A stretch of DNA of 64,000 nucleotides from Williamsia serinedens (GTDB lineage Bacteria > Actinomycetota > Actinomycetes > Mycobacteriales > Mycobacteriaceae). The stretch's first letter is position 1. Every line of letters begins with the position of its first letter. The DNA is taken from positions 186,001-250,000 of the forward strand of contig NZ_JAMTCG010000004.1 of assembly GCF_024171725.1 (NCBI RefSeq), read 5' to 3'. The notes under the pieces were generated by a model, which made no database searches, was not told the DNA's origin, and was given only the letters and a program-made list of their open reading frames with translations. Below, in pieces: positions 34,870 through 44,248 of this stretch. Made by a program: the position numbers and the translations under genes.

Positions 34870-36237
34870 ATGTCCACTCACACCGAGCCCCGCGACACGT
34901 CCGCCGTGGGCAAGGCAGTTCCCAAGCAGAACGCGATCGGCGTCGCCATGCGCGTGCTGAGCACCATCACGGGCTCCGACATCGCCGAGCGTTTCGGATT
35001 GCGTGAGCCGATCAACCGCGTCGCCTTCCAGGGCACCAAGTCCGGCTTCCAGACGCTCGGCGCCGCGAGCCGCGCCTTCAAGTCCGTCCAGGGCGGGGGC
35101 CAGCCGAAGCGGCTGAGCACGCCGGGCAAGGACTACTTCAACCTCCGCCCGGACGACGAGCAGGAGATGATCGCGAGCACCGCCAAGGAGTTCGCGGAGG
35201 AGATCCTGCGTCCGGCCGCGCACGACGCCGACGAGGCGGCCGCCGCGCCCGAGGAGCTGCTGACGCGCTTCGCCGAGCTCGGCATCACCACCATCAACGT
35301 CCCGGAGGAGTTCGACGGCGCCGCCTCCGAGCGCGGCGTGGTCACCAACGGACTCGTCGCCGAGGCACTCGCCTACGGAGACATGGGGCTTGCGCTCCCG
35401 CTGCTCGCCCCGAGCGGTGTCGCCGCGACGCTGACCCAGTTCGGCAGCGACGGCCAGCAGAAGACGTATCTGCCCGACTTCGCCGGCGAGGAGGTGCCGC
35501 AGGCCTCGGTCGTCATCGCCGAGCCGCGACCGCTGTTCGACGCGTTCTCCATCACGACCCGCGCCACCCGCACGCCGAGCGGCTACAAGCTCGACGGCCT
35601 GAAGTCGTTCGTCCCGGCCGCGGGCTCGGCCGAGCTGTTCATCGTCGGCGCACTGCTCGACGGCCGTCCGGCGCTGTTCATCGTCGAGTCCGACACCGAG
35701 GGTCTGATCGTCGAGGCCGACCCCGGCATGGGCGTCCGCGCCGCCGGGATGGGTCGCCTGCTCCTCAACGGCGTGCGCGTCCCGAAGTCGGGCCTGCTCG
35801 GCGAGGAGGAGGGCGACGCCGCGTTCGCCGCCTACCGCGACGTCGTGCGGCTCTCCCGCCTCGGCTGGGCCTCGCTCGCGGTCGGCACCTCGCAGGCCGT
35901 TCTCGACTACGTCGTGCCCTACGTCAACACCCGCGAGGCGTTCGGCGAGCCTGTCTCGAACCGCCAGGGCGTGGCGTTCCCCGTGGCCGTCATGGCCACC
36001 GAGCTCGACGCGCTCCGCCTGGTCACCCAGCGCGGCACCTCCCGCGCCGAGCAGGGCCTGTCCTTCGCCCGCGAGGCCGCCCTGGCCCGGAAGCTGGTGT
36101 CCGACAAGGGCATGCAGATCGGGTCGGACGGCGTCCAGCTCCTGGGAGGCCACGGCTTCACCAAGGAGCACCCCGTCGAGCGCTGGTACCGCGACCTGCG
36201 TGCCGCCAGCATCGGCGAGGGCATCGTCGTCCTCTAG
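34870..36237 (+). CDS. fadE24: Acyl-CoA dehydrogenase, FadE24-type
   Basis: A 455-residue flavoenzyme. The ATG at 34870 is preceded by TTAGGTG. After a 90-residue N-terminal extension, typical acyl-CoA dehydrogenase segments appear: ITTINVPEEFDGAASERGVV, AYGDMGLALPLLAPSGVAAT, YKLDGLKSFVPAAGSAELFI, and the C-terminal helices with IGSDGVQLLGGHGFTKEHPV, VERWYRDLRAASIGEG. The pairing with a second acyl-CoA dehydrogenase right downstream matches the mycobacterial fadE24-fadE23 pair, and heterotetrameric FadE enzymes are usually encoded side by side. Substrate is not established; lipid or sterol side-chain acyl-CoAs are possible. Control by the twin palindromes upstream is likely. Confidence 0.9.
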   Translation: MSTHTEPRDTSAVGKAVPKQNAIGVAMRVLSTITGSDIAERFGLREPINRVAFQGTKSGFQTLGAASRAFKSVQGGGQPKRLSTPGKDYFNLRPDDEQEMIASTAKEFAEEILRPAAHDADEAAAAPEELLTRFAELGITTINVPEEFDGAASERGVVTNGLVAEALAYGDMGLALPLLAPSGVAATLTQFGSDGQQKTYLPDFAGEEVPQASVVIAEPRPLFDAFSITTRATRTPSGYKLDGLKSFVPAAGSAELFIVGALLDGRPALFIVESDTEGLIVEADPGMGVRAAGMGRLLLNGVRVPKSGLLGEEEGDAAFAAYRDVVRLSRLGWASLAVGTSQAVLDYVVPYVNTREAFGEPVSNRQGVAFPVAVMATELDALRLVTQRGTSRAEQGLSFAREAALARKLVSDKGMQIGSDGVQLLGGHGFTKEHPVERWYRDLRAASIGEGIVVL

Positions 36238-36280
36238 AACCTGATCCCCACTCCCCTTCTCCCTCGAAAAGAGAGACATC

Positions 36281-37498
36281 ATGGCCATCAATCTCGAGCT
36301 CCCGAAGAAGCTCCTGGTCACCGTCGATCAGGCCCACCAGGCCGCGGCGAACATCTTCCGCCCGGTCTCGCGCAAGTACGACCTGCGTGAGCACGACTAC
36401 CCCGTCGAGCTGGACACCCTCGCCAGCCTCTACGACGGTCTGTCCGAGGCCGGTGCGGCCGGCGCCGGCGCCGACGGTGGTCGCAAGCAGCCACAGAAGG
36501 AACTGCCGGCGGGCGCGGTCGCCAACGGCGGCAACATGCAGGCCTGCCTCAACGTCCTCGAGACGTCCTGGGGCGACGTGGGTCTCGTGCTCAGCATGCC
36601 GTACCAGGGGCTGGGCAATGCCGCGATCTCGGCCGTCGCCACCGACGAGCAGCTGAAGAGCTTCGGCAAGGTGTGGGCCGCCATGGCCATCACCGAGCCG
36701 GGCTTCGGCTCCGACTCCGCCGCGGTGTCGACCACCGCCGTGCTCGACGGCGACGAGTACGTCATCAACGGCGAGAAGATCTACGTGACCGCCGGCTCGC
36801 GGGCCACCCACATCGTGGTGTGGGCGACCGTGGACAAGAGCGCCGGGCGCGCGGCCATCAAGAGCTTCGTGGTGCCGCGTGACCACCCGGGCGTCACCAT
36901 CGAGCGCCTCGAGCACAAGCTGGGCATCAAGGTCTCCGACACCGCCCAGATCCGCTTCGAGAACTGCCGCATCCCCAAGGAGAACCTCCTCGGCTCGCCC
37001 GAGGTGGACACCAAGAAGGGCTTCGGCGGCGTCATGCAGACGTTCGACAACACCCGTCCGATGGTGGCGGCGATGGCCGTCGGCGTGACCCGCGCGGCGC
37101 TCGAGGAGATCCGTCGTCTGCTGGAGGAGGCCGGCGTCGAGATCGACTACGACAAGCCCGCGCACGCCCAGCACGCCGCAGCCGCGGAGTTCATCCGCCT
37201 GGAGTCGGACTTCGAGGGTGCCTACCTGCTGATGCTGCGGGCGGCGTGGATGGCCGACAACAAGGAGCCGAACTCCAAGGAGGCGTCCATGTCGAAGGCC
37301 AAGGCCGGACGCACCGTCGTCGACGTGACCACGCGCGCCGTCGAACTGGCCGGCACCTTGGGCTACTCCGAGCACCTGCTGCTCGAGAAGTGGGCCCGCG
37401 ACTCGAAGATCCTCGACATCTTCGAGGGCACCCAGCAGATCCAGAACCTGGTGATCGCCCGTCGCGTGCTGAACAAGACGAGCGCCGAACTGAAGTGA
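36281..37498 (+). CDS. fadE23: Acyl-CoA dehydrogenase, FadE23-type
   Basis: A 405-residue partner of FadE24, 43 bases downstream behind a GAGAGA ribosome site. Visible: AMAITEPGFGSDSAAVSTTA (FAD/substrate loop), INGEKIYVTAGSRATHIVVW, RIPKENLLGSPEVDTKKGFG, and HLLLEKWARDSKILDIFEGT, TQQIQNLVIARRVL, the last forming the FAD-binding end with EGTQQIQ. The EGT glutamate is the catalytic-base position in one branch of the family. The first 45 residues (NLELPKKLLVTVDQAHQAAA) are as in mycobacterial FadE23. The downstream hairpin at 37515 ends the unit. Confidence 0.9.
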   Translation: MAINLELPKKLLVTVDQAHQAAANIFRPVSRKYDLREHDYPVELDTLASLYDGLSEAGAAGAGADGGRKQPQKELPAGAVANGGNMQACLNVLETSWGDVGLVLSMPYQGLGNAAISAVATDEQLKSFGKVWAAMAITEPGFGSDSAAVSTTAVLDGDEYVINGEKIYVTAGSRATHIVVWATVDKSAGRAAIKSFVVPRDHPGVTIERLEHKLGIKVSDTAQIRFENCRIPKENLLGSPEVDTKKGFGGVMQTFDNTRPMVAAMAVGVTRAALEEIRRLLEEAGVEIDYDKPAHAQHAAAAEFIRLESDFEGAYLLMLRAAWMADNKEPNSKEASMSKAKAGRTVVDVTTRAVELAGTLGYSEHLLLEKWARDSKILDIFEGTQQIQNLVIARRVLNKTSAELK

Positions 37499-37514
37499 CG
37501 CTCGCCTGAGCACA

Positions 37515-37556
37515 GACGAACGGCCCGGATCCCTCACGGGGTCCGGGCCGTTCGTC
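37515..37556. terminator. Hairpin terminator between fadE23 and the MFS gene
   Basis: GACGAACGGCCCGGA (37515-37529) pairs perfectly with TCCGGGCCGTTCGTC (37542-37556) around a 12-base loop. It lies 16 bases past fadE23 and 7 bases past the convergent MFS stop. Confidence 0.85.
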
Positions 37557-37563
37557 GTCGTGG

Positions 37564-38997
37564 TCAGGCCGCGGCGAGTTCGGCCTCGGCGGCCGACGGT
37601 TCCGCATCGACCGGCCGGTCGGTCCGCCATGGCTGCGTGAGCGCCATCAGCACCATCCCGCCGAGCAGGAGCCCGGTGGACACCCAGAACGTGGCCTGCA
37701 CCCCGCTGGTGAACACGGCGGCCGCGTCACCGCCCGCGGCGTGCGTCGCCGCGCCGAACACCGACACGAGCACCGCGACACCCAGCGCCCCTCCGAGCTG
37801 CTGCACGGCGTTCACCATCCCCGACGCCGCACCGGCATCCGCCGGGTCGACGCCGCGCAGCGCGGCGGTCGTGAGGGAGAAGAAGGCCAGTCCGCCGCCG
37901 ACCCCGACGAGCACCATGGCGCCGACGAAGTCGGTGTAGACGCTGCCGGGCCCGATGGTGGTGAGCCATCCCGTGCCCGCGGCCGCCATGGCGAAGCCGA
38001 CCAGGAGCAGCGGCCGGGGGCCGATCCGCGTGGACGCCCACCGGGCCGAGAACTGCGTCGCGGCGAGCGTTCCCATCGTCATCGGCAGGTAGGCCAGCCC
38101 GGTGGTCAGCGGCCCGAAGCCGAGCACGTCCTGCATGAACTGGGTCAGGAAGAACATCAGGCCCATGAACCCGGCGACCATCAGCAGACGACCGGCGTAC
38201 GCCGACGACCGCCCGCGATCGGCGAAGATGCGCAGTGGGGTGATCGGCTCCGCGGCACGACTCTCCGCGGCGACGAAGGCGGCGAGCGCCGCCACGCCGA
38301 CGATCAGCGGGACGAGGGTCGACGGCGCCGACCACCCGGCCTCGGCGGCACGGACGAGGCCGAACACCAGCGCACCCACCCCTCCGGTGGACAGGACGGC
38401 GCCGGCGAGGTCGAACGGGCGTCGTTCGCGTGCGGTGGCAGGGAGCGCGATCGCACCGGCGACCAGGACCAGCACACCGATGGGCACGTTGACGAACATG
38501 ACCCACCGCCAGTCGAGCCATTGAACCAGCATCCCGCCCGTGACGAGGCCGATCGAGAACCCGCCCAGCGAGACGGCGGTGAACAGGCCCAGCGCGCGGG
38601 CGCGGTCGGCCGGCTGCGGGAAGCGGGTCATCAACAACGCCAGCGCCGCGGGTGCGGCGACGGCCGCGCCGACGCCCTGCACCGCTCGCGCGGCGAGCAG
38701 GACCGCGGCGTCGGTCGCGACGCCGCCGGTCGCCGAGGCGATCGCGAACAGTGCGACACCGGTGAGGAACGTCCGACGCCGACCGAGGATGTCGCCCAGA
38801 CGGGCGCCCAGCAGCAGCAGGCCGCCGAAGACGAGCGTGTACGCGTTGAGCACCCAGGACAGTGATGCGGACGAGAACCCCAGTGCGCGTTGGATGTCCG
38901 GGAGTGCGACGTTGACGATGGTGGCGTCGACCACCACCATCAGCTGACACCCCAGTACCGCGGCGAGCACGAGGGACGAGGAGGGACGAAACGACAT
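37564..38997 (-). CDS. MFS drug-efflux transporter, DHA2 (EmrB/QacA) type
   Basis: A 477-residue permease with about 14 hydrophobic segments. VVDATIVNVALPDIQRALGF at the first helix is the DHA2 motif D1, LLLGARLGDILGRRRTFLTG is motif A, and GGFSIGLVTGGMLVQWLDWR, WVMFVNVPIG contains motif C and the conserved WRW-x-F-x-x-N-x-P-x-G. It should export hydrophobic or cationic drugs using the proton gradient. The ATG at 38997 is preceded by GACGAGGAGGGACG-like purines only on the other strand, so translation may be weak. A divergent TetR gene and shared operator region make substrate-induced expression very likely. Confidence 0.93.
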   Translation of the reverse strand: MSFRPSSSLVLAAVLGCQLMVVVDATIVNVALPDIQRALGFSSASLSWVLNAYTLVFGGLLLLGARLGDILGRRRTFLTGVALFAIASATGGVATDAAVLLAARAVQGVGAAVAAPAALALLMTRFPQPADRARALGLFTAVSLGGFSIGLVTGGMLVQWLDWRWVMFVNVPIGVLVLVAGAIALPATARERRPFDLAGAVLSTGGVGALVFGLVRAAEAGWSAPSTLVPLIVGVAALAAFVAAESRAAEPITPLRIFADRGRSSAYAGRLLMVAGFMGLMFFLTQFMQDVLGFGPLTTGLAYLPMTMGTLAATQFSARWASTRIGPRPLLLVGFAMAAAGTGWLTTIGPGSVYTDFVGAMVLVGVGGGLAFFSLTTAALRGVDPADAGAASGMVNAVQQLGGALGVAVLVSVFGAATHAAGGDAAAVFTSGVQATFWVSTGLLLGGMVLMALTQPWRTDRPVDAEPSAAEAELAAA

Positions 38998-39041
38998 GTG
39001 TGGTCTCCCAGAGATGGACGGGTAGACTCGGACCGAGAAAC

Positions 39042-39087
39042 GGAAGCTTCCTCCGGATACGATACGGAGGCTTCCTCCGCTTTGCAA
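39042..39087. promoter_or_regulatory. MFS promoter and TetR operator region
   Basis: For the MFS gene (minus strand) TTGCAA (39087-39082) and TATCGT (39064-39059) are 17 bases apart. Embedded are GGAAGCTTCC (39042-39051, perfect palindrome), GGAGGCTTCCTCC (39066-39078) and CCTCCG/CGGAGG arms flanking nine bases (39050-39070). The last pair overlaps the -10 box, the natural site for the divergently encoded TetR to repress. Confidence 0.65.
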
Positions 39088-39106
39088 CCGCGGGAGGCGA
39101 GGCATC

Positions 39107-39697
39107 GTGGCCACATCCCGGACCGAGACGCGGACCACGCGCGCACCCAGGGCCGACGCCGTACGCAACCGCGCGCGGATCGTCGCCGCGGCCCGCGACC
39201 TGTTCGCCTCGGACGGCCTCGAGGTCGCACTCGACCGCGTCGCCGAGTCGGCCGGCGTCGGCATCGGCACCCTCTACCGGAACTTCCCCAGCCGTGAGGC
39301 CCTCGTCGAGGCGGCGTACCGCACGCAGAGCGAGGAGATCATCGAGGCCGGACACCGGTTCGCCGGCGAACTGCCGCCCGACGAGGCCCTGGCCGCCCTG
39401 TTCGCCGAGTACCTGCGGACCGCGGCCGCCAAGCGCGGGATGAAAGAGGTCATCCTCGCCCAGCTCGGCGCCGACGCACCCGTCTTCGCCGACGTGCGGG
39501 CGGCGACCCGGGAGATGATCGGACGCATCCTCGACGCCGGTCGCGCGGCCGGTCACGTCCGGGACGACGTCGACACCGAGACGGTCTCCCGCCTCATCGG
39601 CGGGTTGTCCATGACGGCCCTCCACGACGACGATCCCGCGGTCGCGGAAGGGATGATCCGCGTGGTCCTCGACGGTCTGCGCCCTCCCCCGAGCTGA
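39107..39697 (+). CDS. TetR family regulator of the MFS pump
   Basis: A 196-residue repressor. The N-terminal DNA-binding domain (residues about 20-65) includes RNRARIVAAARDLFASDGLE and the helix-turn-helix LDRVAESAGVGIGTLYRNFP. The C-terminal ligand domain starts at about residue 85 and includes LIGGLSMTAL. It is divergent from the MFS gene with 109 bases between starts and palindromes in between. So it probably represses both genes until a pump substrate binds. The GTG start at 39107 has GGGAGGCGAGG upstream. Confidence 0.92.
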   Translation: MATSRTETRTTRAPRADAVRNRARIVAAARDLFASDGLEVALDRVAESAGVGIGTLYRNFPSREALVEAAYRTQSEEIIEAGHRFAGELPPDEALAALFAEYLRTAAAKRGMKEVILAQLGADAPVFADVRAATREMIGRILDAGRAAGHVRDDVDTETVSRLIGGLSMTALHDDDPAVAEGMIRVVLDGLRPPPS

Positions 39698-40372
<675 letters not shown>

Positions 40373-40413
40373 CACACCGGTCCGACGGTGACGTCGGACA
40401 GTGACCAGCAGAC

Positions 40414-40448
40414 CCGGACCCGGCACCGCGCGGCGGCGCCGGGTCCGG
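40414..40448 (+). terminator. Rpf terminator hairpin
   Basis: CCGGACCCGGC (40414-40424) pairs with GCCGGGTCCGG (40438-40448), 42 bases after the rpf stop. No T-run. Confidence 0.65.
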
Positions 40449-40574
40449 TCATCTGTGAGGCACAATGCGTGCAGATGAAAATTTCTGGCCACCGATCGCG
40501 TCTGGTTTACGTACGGTAGCTATTGTCAATCACGACCGCGGGACCCTCACGGACGCGGGAAGGGTGGGAGAACC

Positions 40575-41174
40575 GTGGAGAACACACGCCGGGCGACGGT
40601 GGCGCGGGGGACGGGACGCGACGTCCTCCTGGACGCGACGCTGCGCCTGATCGGTGATCGCGGCCTGCACGCCATCACGCTGCGCGAGGTCGCGGGCGCG
40701 GCAGGACTGTCGCTCGGGTCGACGACGTATCACTTCGCCGACCGCGACGCCCTGCTCATCGCAGCCCTGAGCCGATTCGCCGACTCCGTGACCGACCAGT
40801 GCGACAAGGCCATCGCCTCCGCCGACTACGAGGGTCGGTCGGGTCGCGAGATCATGCGTGCCGTCACCGGTGACCTCGACGCGACGTACTGCGCGACGAC
40901 GCGCATGCTGGCACAGCTCGAGACCTACACCGAGGCCGCCCGCAACCCCGACGTCGCGGCGATCGCCGCTCGCGTGCTCGACGCCTACCGTCGCCTGCTC
41001 ACCCACGCGTTCACCGCAGCCGGCGTCCCCGCCGACGAGATCGCCACCCGCGTCGACCGTGTCCTGGTCTACGCCGACGGTCTCGCACTGCAGAGTGCTG
41101 CCAAGGGCGCGCCGTGCACGCTGCCCGACGACGCGCCGTCGGTGCTCTGGCTCCTCGCCACCACGTCCGTCTGA
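40575..41174 (+). CDS. TetR family transcriptional regulator
   Basis: A 199-residue regulator. The helix-turn-helix is in HAITLREVAGAAGLSLGSTT with YHFADRDALL following (residues about 30-62). The C-terminal domain (EAARNPDVAAIAARVLDAYR, RVDRVLVYADGLALQSAAKG) resembles the TetR_C_6/BetI-like group. The GTG at 40575 is closely preceded by GGGAGAACC. Upstream, GTTTACGTACGGTAGC near 40504 is a partly palindromic AT-rich stretch that may be its own operator. The next gene, an acyl-CoA synthetase, is 235 bases downstream on the same strand and may be a target. Confidence 0.88.
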   Translation: MENTRRATVARGTGRDVLLDATLRLIGDRGLHAITLREVAGAAGLSLGSTTYHFADRDALLIAALSRFADSVTDQCDKAIASADYEGRSGREIMRAVTGDLDATYCATTRMLAQLETYTEAARNPDVAAIAARVLDAYRRLLTHAFTAAGVPADEIATRVDRVLVYADGLALQSAAKGAPCTLPDDAPSVLWLLATTSV

Positions 41175-41278
41175 TCCCACCGCCCCACCCCGGTGGGGTG
41201 ACCGGGTGCCGATCCGCCGCTCTTCCATCCGACAGCGGTCGCCATGCGATGCCGCTGTGGACTCATCGCACGGTTCGG

Positions 41279-41306
41279 CAGTACTGACAGCGATCCTGCA
41301 GTACTG
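41279..41306. promoter_or_regulatory. Twin CAGTACTG palindromes upstream of acyl-CoA synthetase
   Basis: Perfect 8-bp palindrome CAGTACTG at 41279-41286 and again at 41299-41306, centres 20 bases apart, about 105 bases before the synthetase start. Two equal sites about two helical turns apart suggest a repressor or activator pair. The TetR gene just upstream is the nearest candidate. A weak CCCCAC/GTGGGG hairpin at 41183-41198 lies right after that TetR gene. Confidence 0.5.
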
Positions 41307-41409
41307 TTCGCGGTGCCGGGCCCACGATGCACCGCCGTCTCGTCCCGCGGGGGCGTGACATCGGGACCGGCCCGGCGGGGAACCGACCGTCGGACCGCTG
41401 CTCCGGAGG

Positions 41410-42957
41410 ATGTCCATGGATCCCGACGCCGTCGCCCGCTCAGTCCACCGGTGGATCGAGGAGTACTCGGGCCCGGAGGTCGACGCCGCCGAGATGCTCG
41501 TCGACCGTCACGACCCCGACGCCACCGCGTTCACGATCGTCGACGTCGAGGACGATCGGCTGATCGCGCATCCGCTGACCTACGGCGAGATCGCCGACCG
41601 GTCGCGACGCCTGGCCACTGCCCTGGCCGCGCGCGGCGTCGGACCGGGCCACCGGGTCGGCGTGTTGATGGGCAAACGGGCCGAACTGGTCGTGTCCCTC
41701 GTCGCCCTGGCCCGGCTGGGCGCGGTCTACGTCCCGCTGTTCACCGCGTTCGCACCGCCCGCGATCGAGCTCCGGTTGACCGCCGCCGGCGCGCGTCTGG
41801 TCATCACCGAACCGGGTCAGGTCGACAAGCTCGAGGGACTCGACGTCGAGACGATCGTCGCGGGTCCGGAGTTCGACCGCCTGGTCGAGGAATCGGACCC
41901 CGTGCCGAGTTCCGTCGCGGTCGGGGGCGACGGGATGCTGATCCTGCTGTTCACCAGCGGGACGACGGGCGCACCAAAAGGTGTGCCGGTCCCCGTGCGC
42001 GCTCTGGCCGCCTTCTCCTGCTACATGACCTACGGACTCGACGTCGTGGACGACGACGTGTTCTGGAACGCCGCGGACCCCGGATGGGCCTACGGCCTCT
42101 ACTACGGGATCGTCGGACCGATGGCGACGGGACGGCCCAACCTGCTGTTGCGTGGTGGGTTCTCCCCGACGATGACCGCACGCGTGTTCACCGAGTTCGG
42201 CGTGACGAACTTCGCGAGCGCACCGACGGTGTACCGCGCACTGAGCAAGGACCCGTCGATCACTGGGTTCTCCCTGCGACGTGCGTCCTCGGCTGGGGAA
42301 CCGCTGACGCCCGATGTCGTGGTGTGGTCACGCGACGCGCTCGGTGTCGAGGTCCGCGACACCTACGGGCAGACCGAGCACGGGATGTTCATCAACAACC
42401 ACTGGCACGACGACCTGCGCCGCCCGGTCATGCCGGGGTCGATGGGTTTCGCGATGCCCGGGTTCTCGACGTCGGTCGTCGACGGGCAGATCGCGATCGA
42501 CGTCCGGCACAGTCCGCTGATGTTCTTCACCGGGTACCTCGACGCACCCGACAAGACCGCCGCACGGTTCACCGACGACGGGGCCTGGTACCTGACCGGT
42601 GACACCGGCCGGATGGACGAGGACGGTCGCTTCCACTTCACCGCGCGCGACGACGACGTCATCATCATGGCCGGATACCGGATCGGGCCGGTGGAGGTGG
42701 AGAGCGTGCTGGTGACCCACCCCGCCGTGATGGACGTCGCGGTGGTCGGCCGCGCCGACGAACTCCGCGGCGAGGTCCTCGAGGCCTTCGTCGTCCTGAC
42801 CTCCGGTGTCACCGGCACCCCGGAACTCGAACGCGAGCTGCAGCAGCTGGTCAAGACGGGGTTCGCCGCGCACGCCTACCCGCGCACCGTCCATTTCGTC
42901 GATGCCCTCCCGAAGACCCCGAGCGGGAAGGTGCAGCGCTTCCTCCTACGTCGCTGA
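41410..42957 (+). CDS. AMP-binding acyl-CoA synthetase
   Basis: A 515-residue adenylate-forming ligase that makes acyl-CoA from a carboxylate, ATP and CoA. LLFTSGTTGAPKGVPVPVRA is the phosphate-binding loop (A3), DTYGQTEHGMFINNHW the A5 motif, and WYLTGDTGRMDEDGRFHFTA the A7 motif. DDDVIIMAGYRIGPVEVESV is the hinge, and LPKTPSGKVQRFLLRR ends with the catalytic A10 lysine. The WNAADPGWAYGLYYGI segment and the overall length place it with the medium-chain/acetyl-CoA-synthetase-like (AcsM) group. ATG codons at 41410 and 41416 compete; the first follows GGAGGAT. Probably part of fatty-acid use together with the HtdZ-like hydratase next door. Confidence 0.92.
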   Translation: MSMDPDAVARSVHRWIEEYSGPEVDAAEMLVDRHDPDATAFTIVDVEDDRLIAHPLTYGEIADRSRRLATALAARGVGPGHRVGVLMGKRAELVVSLVALARLGAVYVPLFTAFAPPAIELRLTAAGARLVITEPGQVDKLEGLDVETIVAGPEFDRLVEESDPVPSSVAVGGDGMLILLFTSGTTGAPKGVPVPVRALAAFSCYMTYGLDVVDDDVFWNAADPGWAYGLYYGIVGPMATGRPNLLLRGGFSPTMTARVFTEFGVTNFASAPTVYRALSKDPSITGFSLRRASSAGEPLTPDVVVWSRDALGVEVRDTYGQTEHGMFINNHWHDDLRRPVMPGSMGFAMPGFSTSVVDGQIAIDVRHSPLMFFTGYLDAPDKTAARFTDDGAWYLTGDTGRMDEDGRFHFTARDDDVIIMAGYRIGPVEVESVLVTHPAVMDVAVVGRADELRGEVLEAFVVLTSGVTGTPELERELQQLVKTGFAAHAYPRTVHFVDALPKTPSGKVQRFLLRR

Positions 42958-42981
42958 GGCGCACGCAGGCCCGCGTCCGGG

Positions 42982-43440
42982 TCAGAACGCGACGCGCGTG
43001 ACCGTCTCGGCGACCAACGACGGCTTCGCGGCGTCACGGACGGTGACCGTCTGCGTCACCACCATCTCCACCCAGCCGTCGCCGATCTCCGTCGCCGACG
43101 CGAGCGTCGCGGTCAGCTGGACGTCCGACCCGACCGGGACCGGGGACGGGAAGCGGACCTTGTTCGAGCCGTAGTTCACGGCGAGCTTCGCGTTCTCGAC
43201 CGAGTAGACCTGCCACGCGAGCATCGGGACGAGCGACAGCGTCAGGTAGCCGTGCGCGATCGGGCCGCCGAAGGGGCTCTCTTTCGTCGCGCGCTCGACG
43301 TCGACGTGGATCCACTGGTGGTCACCGGTGGCCTCGGCGAACTGGTTCACCCGCTCCTGGGTGACGGTGAGCCATTCGCTGGACCCGAGTTCCTCGCCGG
43401 CGGCCGCGAGGATGTCCGATGCCGATGTGAAGACGCGCAT
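42982..43440 (-). CDS. MaoC-type (R)-hydratase, HtdZ-like
   Basis: A 152-residue single hot-dog enoyl-CoA hydratase 2. EATGDHQWIHVDVERA carries the catalytic Asp and His of the hydratase-2 motif, followed by IAHGYLTLSLVPML and NYGSNKVRFPSPVPVGSDVQ. The sequence pattern is close to what I recall of mycobacterial Rv0130 (HtdZ), which hydrates trans-2-enoyl-CoA to the (R)-3-hydroxy product. The stop faces the acyl-CoA synthetase gene 24 bases away. Its start is 16 bases from the lysozyme gene's end on the same strand. Confidence 0.9.
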   Translation of the reverse strand: MRVFTSASDILAAAGEELGSSEWLTVTQERVNQFAEATGDHQWIHVDVERATKESPFGGPIAHGYLTLSLVPMLAWQVYSVENAKLAVNYGSNKVRFPSPVPVGSDVQLTATLASATEIGDGWVEMVVTQTVTVRDAAKPSLVAETVTRVAF

Positions 43441-43455
43441 GGGACGAAACCTACG

Positions 43456-44181
43456 TCACATCCGCGCGAACGGGCCGAGCGGTCCCTGCGCCCCGCTGTA
43501 GACGTTCTTGTCGACGCGCACGGGCACGCCCGGGATGACGGCCGAGTCGGTGTACTGCCAGAAGGTCCAGCTCCGCCATCCCCCGGGCAGTGGGCCCGGG
43601 GCCGACCGACCGTTGTAGTCGGCGATCCACAGCGGATAGCGGGTGAACTGCGACGTGTTCGCCATCGCCGTCCGCCAGAACGTCGGATAGGTGTAGATGA
43701 TCGGCGTCCGGCCGGTCAGCGCCGACACCGTGTCGAGGTACTGCTGCGTCCACGCGATGAGCGCGCCCGGCGCCAACCCACCGGTGCGTTCGAGGTCGAG
43801 CACCGGCGGCAGGTCACCCCATCCGTTCTGTCCGAGGGTGACCGCCGCGAAGAACGCCGCCTGCGGCGCAGCGGGAAGCGACGGGTCCGCGTAGTGGTAG
43901 GTGCCGCGCGCGAGGCCGGCCAGCCGCATGCCGATCGAGTCGGGGACGAACCACGGGTTCACGTACGACAGGCCCTCGGTGGCCTTGACCATCGCGAAGT
44001 CCTGGCCCGACCGCTTGACCGCGAACCAGTCGACCAGCGCATAGTTCGGGTGCTGCCACGACGACACGTCCGGGCCGGTGTCCGCCTGCGCGGTGCCGCA
44101 GGACAGACCGAGCGCGGCGGCGAGCGCGACGATGATCAGCGCGACACGCCGCGCAGGTCGTTGACAGGGACGAACGGACAT
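43456..44181 (-). CDS. Secreted GH25 lysozyme
   Basis: A 241-residue glycoside hydrolase family 25 muramidase. The signal peptide (ARRVALIIVALAAALGLSCG, then TAQA) precedes a mature protein opening GPDVSSWQHPNYALVDW with the first catalytic Asp. FAMVKATEGLSYVNPWF, GTYHYADP, and PPVLDLERTGG (the DxE pair) follow, then YTYPTFWRTAM and SWTFWQYTDSAVIPG, all typical of GH25. A cysteine (LSCGTA) near the cleavage site could make it a lipoprotein, but the lipobox is imperfect. Likely acts in wall remodelling or competition. Divergent from the methyltransferase gene. Confidence 0.92.
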   Translation of the reverse strand: MSVRPCQRPARRVALIIVALAAALGLSCGTAQADTGPDVSSWQHPNYALVDWFAVKRSGQDFAMVKATEGLSYVNPWFVPDSIGMRLAGLARGTYHYADPSLPAAPQAAFFAAVTLGQNGWGDLPPVLDLERTGGLAPGALIAWTQQYLDTVSALTGRTPIIYTYPTFWRTAMANTSQFTRYPLWIADYNGRSAPGPLPGGWRSWTFWQYTDSAVIPGVPVRVDKNVYSGAQGPLGPFARM

Positions 44182-44248
44182 GAAAGTGACACTAGGGGCT
44201 CACGCGCCGCGCGGTACAGGTGTTACGGACTATTCACAGGAGACGCAC

